Assembly (NCBI GenBank): GCA_035610365.1
Contig: CM069439.1
Coordinates: 6,572,001 to 6,636,000 of the forward strand
Reading direction: 5' to 3'
DNA from: Aquatica leii
Lineage: Eukaryota > Arthropoda > Insecta > Coleoptera > Lampyridae
Length of the DNA stretch: 64,000 nucleotides
The translations under genes and the position numbers were made by a program. Numbering within the stretch: position 1 is the first letter of the stretch; each line of letters begins with the position of its first letter. The notes beneath the pieces were generated by a model. The model saw only the letters and a list, made by a program, of their open reading frames with translations, ran no database searches and had not been told where the DNA came from. This document shows, one piece after another, positions 10,299 to 21,179 of this stretch.

Positions 10299-12499
10299 AT
10301 ACTAACAAATATTGCAGCGATCATTTTATTTGCGTATATTCTTTCTTATGCTTTTGCTTAAATGTTTAATATAATGAGAATACTAGTTTTTGCTAGTTAA
10401 AACATAATAAATGTGGTTTCTAGGTCCCAAATGAGAGTACTATACGAAAATGGAAAATGCCAGGGTATAAACGAAAGTATACCGTTGGTACCAGTAAGGC
10501 TTGTACTTGAGTATATGCCGCAATTGAAATACATGTTGGGCGGATTGATCGGTTCAGAAGTGGCGGCAAAACGTCAACGTGCAAGCTAGGATTGGGCAAG
10601 CATGTGGGATTATGGCCTATATTAAAGAAGCAAATTCGAACTGGTTTATGAAAGTGAGTCGAAAAGAACACAATATATTATTAAAAAAATTGTAGTCTCA
10701 CAGACTGTGCTAGTGTTTAATTATGTGTTATAATTAATTGTTGATTGAAAGTTTTTAACGTTCCTATGTGCCGTGCAACTCAAGTTGTTTTTGTGCACAC
10801 AAACAACATGTTACCTTCTTGGCCAAGGGAGGCAGTTGATCAATACAAGTTGTACTCATTCGAAATTGTCAAAGACAGTTAATTGTATAATAATTTTTTT
10901 TATATAATAATGTAGAATTGAAATGTATATATTATTTATAGGTAATTGTGTCAATTTACTTTGGCGATTTAGGTCTGAAACTGAAACAGATATTTTCAGA
11001 AATTAAAGAGGAAGTTTATATCAGTATTAAGAAAGGACTATCGGCTTTTTTCGTATAATGAAGTATATACCCCATCTGCAGGATGGATGAGTACGTAATT
11101 TCGTGTATTTGTCCGAAAAGGTCGAGCTCACGCAACTTACCAAGTAACTAAGATTCGTGTAACTTAAGCACGAGGGTGCGATGACGCGCATTTAACTTTG
11201 TAATTTATCATAGCTTGTATGTACGTATTAAAGCGGAATTTTTTATTATAACAACGTGGTAGTAGGTATCGAATTTTAAGCTTACACTTTGAGGACCATA
11301 GATTTAAGATAATTGTATATAATTTGAAATTTGATGGCGTCCTTAATTTACTACGTCGTACGATGGTACCTACTTACCATTTATAAATATACGTAGCTAC
11401 ACATACAGTAATTTATTATTAAATATAATTATTTTAGTAAGGCAATTTGCGTGATAAATTCCAGAGATAGTGCAATTGATACTTGAAAATGTCTGAAGAG
11501 ATGTTTCTGCACCTAAAAACATTTTTCTACTGTAATCTAAAAATATTTATTTAAAATTACGCGAATAAATATATCAGTGTGAATACATTGTCCAGGGTAG
11601 GGGATATAACATAGATAAAAACGATCATATTCCATTAAATGTAGAAATAAAGGTTCATATTTATAATTTATTTAAATAATTTAAGTTTTCCTTGCTAGAT
11701 CTGAGCATTATTAGCTTACACCTTATTTAATTTTTACATATTCGAACAGTGTTTATTATGTGACATGTTTATTTCTCCTGCCTGTGATGTTGAAATTGTT
11801 TTACAATTCAGTATTTATTATTAAGTTATCTAGTGAAATTCATACTGCTCTCAATTATTTTTATATAAAAAAGTTTTTGTTTTAACTGTCCACACATTGT
11901 ACATAAGCTAACGTTAAGTTGTTTTAATTTTGCGACATGTAAATATAGGATTCTTTTTTAAACTGTCGGAATTCTAAATTTTTCATTTTAAATAGGCGAT
12001 GCAATGAATGACTACTTATGGAGATTTGAACGTTATAATTGTATTTTCTTCGCGTTGTCTTACTCTAATGTAAACTTTTTATTTTAATTCCATTAAATTT
12101 TTATTGTTATGTTTATTGCATCGCTGGAAAATTTAATTTCAAACATAATCTGTATGTATAATGAATTAGCAAAATAAAATTTAAAAATGACCAACTTCAT
12201 TTTGTTCGTTTCTTATTTTTAACTTGTTTATTTGTTATGTTTACTGAAGCTTTTTGATTTTGTTAAATTTTGTTTTTTTTGCACTTTGTTATATTTTAAT
12301 ATAAATAACGTCTTGCCTACCTAATTTGTCACATAACACACCTACTCACTATGTGCTTATACATATATACGATGTACGTCTATTTAGCTCTACTCTGTAT
12401 ATACATAATCGAAAATTATCTGAAACACTCCAGTGTGGATGCAATTGTCGGCGTAGCACACGAGCACTTTATACCTATATGATCAAGATACTATCAATG
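10299..12499. other. AT-rich DNA, mostly featureless
   Basis: Apart from the short HTH-like patch at 10440-10670, I see no coding region or repeat structure. Frequent stops in all frames and homopolymer runs suggest unconstrained intergenic or intronic sequence. Confidence 0.5.
10440..10670 (+). pseudogene. possible psq-type HTH transposase scrap
   Basis: One forward frame reads MPGYKRKYTVGTSKACT, stop, VYAAIEIHVGRID then, after more sequence, LGLGKHVGLWPILKKQ before a stop. An RKY..GT.K start, a long helix and LG....LWP...K are arranged as in the N-terminus of insect pogo-like transposases. The match is short and by eye only. Confidence 0.3.
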
Positions 12500-12501
12500 T
12501 A

Positions 12502-12725
12502 CAGTCGTGGACAGTGAAAAATGAACATGTCTAAGTAGAAATTGAAGGACGTGATCACAGTAAAAAAAACCAACTTATAAGCGGGCAATAAACATTTTCA
12601 TCTTTTAGGTAAATAAATAAATTACCTTACATTTTTAAGTTACACTTTATTTAGTTTTCACGTACTGAAAATTCAAAAATCCGTTAGTTCAATTACTATA
12701 TACGTATATCGTTTTTGTAATAGGT
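12502..12725 (+). repeat. left terminal inverted repeat of the 12.5-19.2 kb element
   Basis: Pairs with 18985-19174 in inverse orientation with small indels. Shared blocks include GTGGACAG, TAGAAATTGAAGGACGTG, CCAACTTAT and CACGTACTGAAAA. Confidence 0.85.
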
Positions 12726-13656
12726 ATATATCATTTATTACTGTCTTCATTTGTGATTAAAAAACTATAAAAAACAACGCTACATTGACATTTATAAAAT
12801 TAATTAAAGAATAACGAAATGACTACGGCAAGGATTTATTTTCGGCTTCGTTTACAATTAGATAAATCAATAACCCTCATATTAAAATAATTACAAAAAA
12901 ATATCTACATTAATACGTAGGTATTGCTGGTTAATTTGGATATTTAGTGGCTGCATAACAAACAAATTTATTTACACAACAAAATAGTTAACGGGCAATT
13001 TCCGGGAAAGTGATAATTTGGATGAATTAACATTGAACAGATATTCAGATTTCAAATAAAAAATATTTTAATTCTTTGTTTTACGTTTCCTTTAATTAAA
13101 AATATTGACTTAATGAATTAATCATTATAAAAGGTATCTAAAGCTGAATCATAAGAATATGAACAACTTCCATTAGCAAATGTAATTAGTCCACCAGTCA
13201 AACAATACTTTTAATTTCTCAAAAGTACTTATTTTAAATATCTTAAAAATTATTTTTTTTAAACTATTCATTTAACTAAAAACCAAGGAAAGGTATGGGA
13301 AATAAATATTAATAAAATTTGGAAACTACTTTTCTTTATATTTAATAAACAAACCACTACTTTAATATTTTGTATAATATCTATTACTATCGATAGAACT
13401 TTGTAACCACGTTTCGCGGCAATTCCATAACATTTCTTTCTCTCACTCCACCTGCGTTAAAATCTTCCAATTCTTTAATAGAAGCGGCCCACAAAATTTT
13501 AATAGGATTGAGGTCGGGTGATTTGGCATGCCATGGTAAAACTTCCACTTCCGGATGTTCTTATTGGAATCAATTTTGCACTATATGTGTTGTATGAACT
13601 GCAATTATCTTGCACAAAAACAAATGTTTCCATTTCATCTTTGGGATACAGAGGGG

Positions 13657-14125
13657 GCATGACCACAACGGCCACTTGCCACAACGGCCACCCGGAAGTG
13701 TGGCCGTTGTAGTCACGACCACAACGGCCACCGTGACCATAACGGCTACCTTCCAGCTTTAACTACAACGGCTACCGTGACCACAACGGCCACCTATTCT
13801 GTCGACCACAACGGCCACCCTGACCACAACGGTCACTTGCATTTTTGACCATAACAGCCACCGTGACAACAACGGCCACTTATCTTCATGACCACAACAG
13901 CCACCGCGACCACAACGGCCACCGACGCCCGATCTGAAAATTGACTGCCGACGCCAGTTACAGCGACCTCTGTGACTATAACGATCATCTCTGCTCGTAA
14001 CCACAACGGCCACCATGACTATAACGGCCACTTATTTTGTCGACCACAACGGCCACCGCGACCACAACAGCCACCATGACCACAACGGCCACCGCGACCA
14101 CAATAGCCACCGCGACCATAGCGAC
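13657..14125 (+). repeat. 18-bp minisatellite, left foldback arm
   Basis: Imperfect tandem units around GACCACAACGGCCACCGT. Unit variation (AACGGCTACC, AACAGCCACC, AACGGTCAC) is largely shared with the right arm, so the arms were copied from each other after the units diversified. A non-repeat island (GACGCCCGATCT…) lies at about 13923-14000 and is also mirrored. Confidence 0.92.
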
Positions 14126-14916
14126 TACCAATCGTCATTCATCATGGGTTTCGATGAAATTTAGCTCGCATTTCTAGCTGAGTGCTGTCTTTTTCATTTT
14201 TTTTGTGACCATCCATTGTCAAAATGGAACGTGTTAGGTAGTATTTCAAAGTTTGCAAGTTGTTCTTATTGGATATATAAATATTTTTATTGTGCTGCCA
14301 ACATCGCAAACGCCAATATTCGTTCGTTAGTGTAGTTACGTAATGGGCGAAAAAAGCTCTAGTGTGGCAAAATAAAAACTAGAAATCCACATATAAAGCT
14401 AAGTGTTCAAAGTCAATTATTATTGGTCTAAAACCCAAATTAGTACAATTCTGTGTTTCCAATGGTGAAGTAAAATAATAGTTATTTACATAAAAGTCAG
14501 GATAATCTCACATTACTAAAGAGGAGCAAAATTCAAATACCAGGCACTTTGTGCCGAGTAATTTAAAGCTTCGAGTCAAGTAAGAGATTTTACTGGCGTG
14601 TTTTTTTTATTTTTATATTTTTCCGGAAATCGTAGGAAAAAATGTACAAATTTTAAAAATTGTTTTTACAAATTCTACAAAAATCAAATTTTTCAATTTT
14701 GTTGGCGACTATTGTTACACATTATTTTGCATCTTATAAAGTTTTTACAGTACTAGTTCAGAAAAAATCAATTTTCCTGCGCGTTAACGTTTTCGGAAAA
14801 AAATATTTACATATCTAGTAAGCACAAGTTGCAAGCTTTGAAATATTACCTAACACGCGTCGTTTTGATAACGCATGGCAAGCTGAATCATCGAAATTCA
14901 TGAAGAATAACGATCA

Positions 14917-15325
14917 GTGGCCGTTGTGGTCGCGGTGGCCGATGCGGTCGCGGTAGCCGTTGTGGTCGCGGTGGCCGTTGTGGTCATGGTGGCTGTTGTG
15001 GGCGACAAAATAGGTGGTCGTTGTGGTTACGAGCAGAGGTGGCCGTTATAGTCACAGAGGTCGCTGTAACTAGCGTCGGCAGTCGATTTTTAGATCGGGC
15101 GTCGGTGGCCGTTGTGGTCGCGGTGGCCTTTGTGGTCATGAAGATAGGTGGCCGTTGTTGTCACGGTGGCTGTTATGGTTAAAAATGCAAGTGGCCGTTG
15201 TGATCACGGTGGCCGTTGTGGTTAAAGTTGCAAGGTGGCCGTTATGGTCACGGTGGCCGTTGTGGTCATGACTACAACGGCTACACTTCCGGGTGGCCGT
15301 TGTGGAAAGTGGCCGTCGTTGTCTA
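14917..15325 (-). repeat. 18-bp minisatellite, right foldback arm
   Basis: The inverse of the left arm: units around GGTGGCCGTTGTGGTC, in the same order when read inward from the end, including the mirrored AGATCGGGCGTC island near 15093. It is shorter than the left arm by several units. Confidence 0.92.
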
Positions 15326-16135
15326 GACCCATACAGAGTACGAACAGTAGATAACACCACGTCTTCTAAAATTGCAATGTAGGTTCTTGCCTTAATTCTA
15401 GATGGTGTTAGTTACAGAATTTCACGTGGACAGCTCTTACACATCCACCTCCAAAAACCAGCAATAATGCGTCCATTTGTCGTTTTAGGAAGTCTACATT
15501 ATTTAAATTGTATGACGAATAAGTTTATTCATCTGAAAATATAACGTTTGACCAATCCCTGCTCAAATTTTCGTTACAAAATTGTAACCTTATCTCAGCA
15601 TGTTCCGGTGAAAAAAAATTTGTCTAGCGGCTTGAGAACAATGTATTTCTCTATTATGGAGTAGACACATTATCGTTCTTACACGGTATTGCAAATCTTT
15701 CATTTGAAGCGTTGATACAAAACCGCTCATTATCAGCTAGCTCTATGATGGCGTTATCGTAATACGTGATGCACCTGATCAATTCGTCACCAATTCTCCA
15801 TTTTTATTATGGCGGATCTAACTTACAGTTTGTCTCTAAATTAAAAAGAAATACTTTCTTTGAACGGCAAACCCACAACCAAAAAACCTAAGAAAATTTG
15901 AGTTTATAAATGAATGCGACTTATTTATTGTTTACTAAACAAAGTTAATCCGTGATTTATTAAATGTATTAACATTTAATTAGATCTAATAATACACTAC
16001 CGTCAAAAAGGGCGAATCAGGACACTTGGGTATTTATTTACATAAGCTGACTCTGTTTCAAGGTCAGCGTTTTCTGCTCGGATAGGTAGAAATCAAAATA
16101 GACTTGCTGGCTCCTGCACTTATACCTTAGATTTA

Positions 16136-16740
16136 TGAGGTGTGTCTAAAAAGTTTTATGAACGTTGTAATATTTGGTTATTCAAATTTACAACAACGGT
16201 GAGTGTACATTAGACACGCACGGACATGTCTGGACCTACCCCCAGTCGGTACTAGCACGAAGCTTCTATAGCAGTGTTATGGCATTCAGTCTAATTGAGT
16301 ATTCCGAGTAATACGCGTCCAGACGTCATGGACAAACGACACAACATTAGGTTCTGCTTCAAATTGGGTAAACAGAAACTCATGAGATGCTAACAAAATT
16401 GGATGTTACTACACGACAATGCACCAGCGTCATGGTACGACAATTTTTGACTCGGCGTGGCGTGACAGTTTTGTAACATCCACCGTACTTTCCAGATCTG
16501 GCGCCTGCTGTTTTTTTTTGTTTCCGCGTCTTAAGCAGGGCTGAAAGGGATCAATTTTGCAGACGTCGAAGAGGTTCAGAACCTTGTGACGGCTATTCTG
16601 AGAACGATTCCACATTAAGACTTTTCCAACAGTTTTCAGGCGTTATACGAACGATCGCTAAAATGTGTTGTGGCTGGTGGAGAGTATTTTGAAGGCCAAT
16701 AAAGGTTTTTGCAATTACTATTTACCTGTTAGGTGCTGTT
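16136..16740 (+). pseudogene. mariner-type element with a large internal deletion
   Basis: The left end reads GAGGTGTGTCTAAAAAG, a mariner-like terminus. An ATG at 16330 gives MDKRHNIRFCFKLGK, the N-terminal block of one mariner subgroup. The frame then jumps to WMLLHDNAPAS (second catalytic Asp), LKGINFADVEEV, AILRTIP, FQALYERSLKCVVAGGEYFE, the C-terminal blocks of the same subgroup. About two thirds of the gene, including the HTH and first catalytic Asp, is missing. An unpaired Tc1-like terminus (ACTACCGTCAAAAAGGG, 15994-16010) lies just upstream. Confidence 0.75.
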
Positions 16741-16744
16741 CGCA

Positions 16745-17395
16745 CGGTATAATGCTTATAGAACCAGTAGGATCACTGTAGGGTTAAAAATTTCTTTATA
16801 TTTTAGTACGCATTCATAAACTCCTAGATAGATACAAGTTTTAATTTCCCAATTTTATCTATGTAAATAAAGAATATAATTCAATGAAACACTAATAAAA
16901 GTTGTATATTACATTGTTTCAAGGACATAATTCACATTATAACAAGTATAATAGGATAATTAGCTAATGATGCATCCTGTGTCATCAGTAACAGTAACAT
17001 TATAGTAATTCAAGGTTATGCTTGTTTGACAGAAACATGTTTCATTTGAATTACGAACATAAATGAGAGCTGCAATCGTTGCGTAATCGCATCTCTTTGT
17101 AACGTTCCGTATCAATTGTTGGTTAGTTGCGCAGGACAACTTTGTACCCAAAACTTTAAAGGTACCAACAGCGAGTGATTCTATACTGGCTCTGTAAGCT
17201 TTATCTGTGCTGTTAGTTTAGCGACGAATAGAGTGAATAACGGTGCCTTAAAAATCAATGAAAATTATAGATTTTGTTGAAAAATTAAGGAAAGACGGTT
17301 ATAAACATTAAAAAAATCAAACAAAAAAGCTTAAAAAAAGACTTTTAGGGGTCAATCGGAACAATGGTTCGAATATACAAAAAAGTGCCTGGGAC
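16745..17395. other. no recognisable gene
   Basis: AT-rich leader between the mariner remnant and the pogo-like transposase; short frames only. Possibly the 5' untranslated part of the latter. Confidence 0.45.
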
Positions 17396-17399
17396 AAGT

Positions 17400-18710
17400 C
17401 TACTAAAACATTAGTGAACAAATGGCTTTGCGACAAATTCGACTGGGTCAGAGTGGTCTACAAAAAGCGTCGCAAGTTTTTGGTATCCCAAAATCAACAC
17501 TATCAAGGCATAAACGAGATCCAGTCAAAAAGCAAGGAGAGCAGACCATCCTAACACCAGAAGAAGAAGAACATTTGGTTCAGTTAACAGTATTAGCAAG
17601 GGTATGGGGCTATCTTTTCGATAAAATGAATTTTTAATATGTTGTCAACGGCTACTTTGACAGAAAATGCGTGAAAGAAAAAAAAATCCAAAAGAATATG
17701 CCAGAACGCAGATGCTGTGCGAAAATATTAAGAGAACTCAGGCAGGTCAGTTTATATTTTGACAATTTTTAAACCCTTTTAGAAAATATAGTGCCCAACT
17801 TCATAGTCGACTATGACAAAACTTGTTTCGTTGATGACCCTGGACGAAAAAATGTGATAGTAAGACGAAAAACCCGACATCCTGAACAGATTATTGATTC
17901 GGTAAAAAGCTCCACATCGGCCATGTTTGCAGGAAGTAGTGGGGTATTTTAGTACCACTCACCATTGTCTACAAAAGTGAGCACATCTATGATACTTGGA
18001 TGTCGAATAAGCCAAAAAACGCTCGGTACGGCATTTCAGCGGTTGGTTCGACCAAACTCCCTTTGAAAACTGTTTTGAAAATATTGCTCTTCCATATTTC
18101 AAAAATCAAGTTCAATTTTGTGATGAAAATAACAAACTATGGTTTTTTATCTGCTTCATCTACTCATCTGATCGAGCCGTTGGATGTAGCGGTTTTTGCT
18201 TCTTTGAAAAACGCTTGGAGATGTGTGCTGAAAAATTGGAAGAGAAAATATAAGGGTCCTATACCAAAGCAATATTTTCTGTCGTTGTTAAAAAAAACGC
18301 TTGATAATTTAGAAACGATGAGTGAAAATATTAGAAAGATAGGAATCAAGTTTTTAAGCGATTACCAAAATCAATAGAGCATAGTCCCAAAGATTAGACT
18401 GCTTCTGTGATCGAATTGCTAAATAATAGCAGGAACGCCTGCAAACCAATAGTTACAAAAAAGAGAAAGGTTTTTATTGAACCAGGAAAAAGCGTGCCGC
18501 AAGAAGATGTTGCTGAAGATGATCGTGGTGTGGTGGTCGCTCTAACAGAAAAAGAGAATATTGTTTCATTTTTACGGTCGTAGATGATGTCAGCGTAATA
18601 AACAAAGAACAAATTAAACGATTATTACCACACCCAACACTTTTGCGTAGAGGTGGCTACAAGTTTACCAAGAAACCTAGCCAAAGAGCTTACTTAAATC
18701 AATAAATACT
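17400..18710 (+). pseudogene. pogo-like transposase, degraded
   Basis: Begins MALRQIRLGQSGLQKAS with FGIPKSTLSRHKRD, a psq-type HTH, and LTPEEEEHLV of the second HTH. After a gap it resumes near 17790 with FIVDYDKTCFVDDPGRK (first catalytic Asp in YDxT), VIVRRKTRHPEQI, AMFAGSSG and, in another frame, YDTWMSNKPKNARY. The second Asp region is deleted or unreadable near 18070-18130. Then SSTHLIEPLDVAVF (third acid, QPLDVA position) at about 18156 and a C-terminal AWR..LKNWK..YKG.IPKQYF block to 18377, followed by further frames to 18700. It belongs to the element bounded at 12502 and 19174. Confidence 0.82.
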
Positions 18711-18984
18711 TACTTCTCTACTTCATTTCACTCATTAGTTTTTTCTTGAGTTTAAAAATGCTGTTACATGGGTGAAGCTTTTTGCTGCTTATTGGTTAAA
18801 AAAAAGCTCATTTTACGTAGTTTTTGTTTTTCTTTCCTTTTTTTTGCTAGGTGTTTCTTTTAATCTTTTTAGGATTTATACTCTATCTTGAGGATAATTG
18901 CACTACATTTCTGACGTAGTGAAGGCAACATAGACTTAATAATCTCGTTTGTAACAAAAATGGATAGAATGGGCTGCTCTAACT

Positions 18985-19174
18985 CAACGATATATATGTA
19001 TTACGAAAACGATATAGGTACATAATTAAACTGAAGAAGTTTTAAGTTTTCAGTACGTGGGTGTAATATAAAAATGTAATTTAAATGTTTATTGCACCCT
19101 CATAAGTTGGATTTATTTCTTATACTGTGACCACGTCCTTCAATTTCTACATCTACATGTACTGTCCATGACTG
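18985..19174 (-). repeat. right terminal inverted repeat of the 12.5-19.2 kb element
   Basis: The inverse of 12502-12725. CACGTCCTTCAATTTCTA and GTACTGTCCATGACTG are the clearest shared blocks. Confidence 0.85.
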
Positions 19175-19176
19175 TA

Positions 19177-20244
19177 CGTATAGTGGACAAAGTGTGCTAT
19201 ATGTGGTAAGATACGTACGGAACATCGTGTCGCGTTACCTACTCCATACGTAAGTAAGCCTCATTAAATACTTTTAATTTTAATTTCAGTGGTGTGCACA
19301 ATGATTCTTTTAACCACGTAATTTTCTTTAATGATATTGTTATTTTCTATTACATGTCTGAGATTTTTTCCAGTTATCTTGGAAAATTATTCCTCTGCAA
19401 GTTTACGAACGCCGTCGATTTTAGATGTCTATTTGCCATATTGTTGCTTTTGTACTCTTCCTCGCGGTTTTGAAACCACGGTGAAAACGTCGTATAATAC
19501 ATTGGGGTTTCATTGTATTTACACCGTGTGTTTGTTCCATTTGTACGCGGTGGTTCTGCATCATATCCGCGGTGTGTAGTTGATTTTGCGTGGAATTGCC
19601 ATTGGAATGTAATCATATAGGTATCATCAACTTTTTATTAATCTAAAACATTAATTTAATATGGTCATCGTTCAAAGCAACGTAAGTTAAATAGGGATTT
19701 CTTTATGTTCGGGCTACAATTATTGGAGCCCGTGCCTTTACATGTAACTGAGTATTGTACGTGGCGTCGCGAATTTAACTTGCGAAAGGGCTCTGTTATA
19801 GCCCGCGGTTTAGTAGGGATTGATGAGTAGAACGTGTACGACGTATTTCAAGTGAAACCATATATTTGTCGTACGTAATTTTCGAAAAATTCAAAAACAT
19901 AGTGTAAAATCTGTTTAAAATGAATTCGTATGAGTATCGTTAAAAGAAAAGGTTGAAATAAAATCTCTCGAAAAGCCTACTCCAAATTTGGATAAAGCAT
20001 ATAAAGCTGCGAAATTTTTATTTGCATAAAATTACTTTTTAAATTCGATCCCATGTATGACATTGACTTATTAGGGTTAATTCTTAACATTACCTTTGGC
20101 AGTTGTAATACATTTAACTCGAATATGTTAGGCATTGACTCGAAAAAGTAATTAAATGTAAATAAAAATTTTGTCGTTTAATTGTAAATAAATTAAATTA
20201 TTAATTTTTAATTTTTAGTGCATTTTATTTGATGCATTTTCATG
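19177..20244. other. no recognisable gene
   Basis: Unique-looking sequence continuing the flank interrupted at 12500. Open frames at 19331-19579 and its antisense show no family signature. Confidence 0.5.
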
Positions 20245-20245
20245 A

Positions 20246-21172
20246 AGCAGGCTAATAGGACAAGTATGGGGTGTGGGGGAAAGAATATTCAAGATGGATA
20301 TAAAAAAAAGAAAATTGTTGTTCGAAAAATTAATAAAGGGGGTGGTAATGTATGGAGCGGAAATATGGGGCTGGAAGGAGTGGAGGAAGGTAGAGGGGCT
20401 ACAGGAAAAATACTGGAGATGGGTGTTAGGATTGGACAGGGATACACGTGGGTATATTGTGAGAGAGGAGGTTCAGATAGAAAAAATAAGGATTGAGACA
20501 GGAAAAAGAGCAATAAAATACGAGGAAGAAATGAGGGAAAGAACAGATTGCAAAATTCCGCAAGAATGTTGGAAAGAGATAAAGGGAGGGAAAGTGAAGT
20601 ACGGGCAGGAGGGCAGAGAAGAGTATTACAAAAGAAACGGGTACGCGAGTGAAGAAGTGGAGAGATTAAGAGAAGAGGGAGTAGGGATAAGGGAAGAAAT
20701 AATAAGGAGAGATAGAGACATCGAAAAACAAGAAAGATGGACAAAGATAAAAGAGAGCAGATATAATAGGAATTATAAAGATATCAAGGGTGAAGGGGTG
20801 CCGGAATATTTAAAAGACGGTGAGTTTAAAAGCAACAAAAGGAAAAAAATGGTGGCAAGGTTCAGATGTGGCAACGAGGAGTTAGGGAACAAATATTGGA
20901 AGGAAGAACCAGAAAAGTTGTGCAGGCTATGTGGTGAAAAAACGGAAGATCTGAACCACATGAGAAAGAGATGCAGGGAACTAAGAGAAGAGGTGAGGAT
21001 AACAGTGGATATCTTAGATGAAAACGGAAAAGGAGCGGAATGGATGGAGGAAGTATGGAGCAGGAGGAAAAAGTTAAGGAGGGAGAAGGGATAAGAAAAT
21101 GTAATATATATGTAATGTAATAACACGACCAAATTTGTAAGCTAAATGGCAATGAATAAAGTTAAACTTATA
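20246..21172 (+). mobile_element. LINE copy 1, 5'-truncated 3' end
   Basis: Matches 39011-39937 of the full-length copy almost throughout, from CAGGCTAATAGGACAAG to the 3' end AATAAAGTTAAACTTATA. 5' truncation is the usual result of target-primed reverse transcription. No clear target duplication was found around this copy. Confidence 0.9.
20273..21094 (+). CDS. LINE ORF2 C-terminal part, 273 codons open
   Basis: The longest intact piece of this LINE's C-terminal domain. It opens after the reverse transcriptase thumb region (RIFKMDIKKRKLLFEKLI), with GAEIWGWKEW, then a highly charged Lys/Glu/Arg-rich linker (EEVERLREEG, REEIIRRDRDIEK), and ends with the knuckle FRCGNEELGNK..CRLCGEKTEDLNHMRKRC. 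Copies at 39 and 60 kb have stops or shifts in the same stretch, so this copy is the best guide to the domain. There is no ATG at the 5' end; it is a truncated gene lacking endonuclease and RT. Confidence 0.8.
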   Translation: MGERIFKMDIKKRKLLFEKLIKGVVMYGAEIWGWKEWRKVEGLQEKYWRWVLGLDRDTRGYIVREEVQIEKIRIETGKRAIKYEEEMRERTDCKIPQECWKEIKGGKVKYGQEGREEYYKRNGYASEEVERLREEGVGIREEIIRRDRDIEKQERWTKIKESRYNRNYKDIKGEGVPEYLKDGEFKSNKRKKMVARFRCGNEELGNKYWKEEPEKLCRLCGEKTEDLNHMRKRCRELREEVRITVDILDENGKGAEWMEEVWSRRKKLRREKG

Positions 21173-21179
21173 TATAACT

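Larger units (their letters stand above)
13654..15330. mobile_element. foldback element with 18-bp minisatellite arms and 8-bp target duplication
   Basis: ATACAGAG occurs immediately outside both ends (13646-13653 and 15331-15338). The ends align without gaps when inverted: GGGGCATGACCACAACGGCC against GGGTCTAGACAACGACGGCC. Each arm is dominated by an 18-bp unit of the type CGTGACCACAACGGCCAC, followed inward by a unique inverted stretch (for example AACGTGTTAGGTAGTATTTC near 14229 against its inverse near 14865). The central ~500 bp (about 14300-14795) has no ORF. No transposase is encoded, so it is non-autonomous. The 8-bp duplication fits hAT, P or Merlin-type mobilisation, but the superfamily is not settled. 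Confidence 0.9.
13380..15830 (-). pseudogene. Tc1-like transposase split by the foldback element
   Basis: Coding blocks on the reverse strand run from 15830 to 15339 and from 13645 to 13390. The first part has AEIRLQFCNENL-like sequence, RDWSNVIFSDE (first catalytic Asp), a degraded GGGC.RAVHV block and ILEDVVLSTVRTLY. The second has PKDEMETFVFVQDNCSS (second Asp, DN), then WHAKSPDLNPI in a neighbouring frame and LWAASIKELEDF. Joining the halves across one copy of ATACAGAG gives a continuous frame from TLY into PKDEM. Several stops elsewhere show the gene was already old or has decayed since. Its own terminal repeats are not identified. Confidence 0.8.
12502..19174 (+). mobile_element. pogo-like element with ~200-bp terminal inverted repeats, heavily invaded
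   Basis: Starts CAGTCGTGGACAG after TA (12500-12501) and ends CTGTCCATGACTG before TA (19175-19176). The inverted match continues for roughly 200 bp, sharing AGAAATTGAAGGACGTG, GCAATAAACATTT and the CACGTACTGAAAA block. A pogo-type transposase lies at 17400-18710 near the right end. The rest is foreign: a Tc1-like gene carrying a foldback element, and a deleted mariner. Long termini are unusual for pogo, where short ones are the rule. Confidence 0.8.

Noticed and set aside
13657-15325. CRISPR-like spaced repeats
   Set aside because: The 18-bp units are head-to-tail with no unique spacers, and the array is mirrored; it is minisatellite in foldback arms.
17360-17375. tRNA T-arm (GGTTCGAAT)
   Set aside because: No acceptor stem, D-arm or anticodon arm around it.
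19331-19616. Overlapping ORFs on both strands (about 80 codons each)
   Set aside because: No family signature on either strand; length is within chance expectation.
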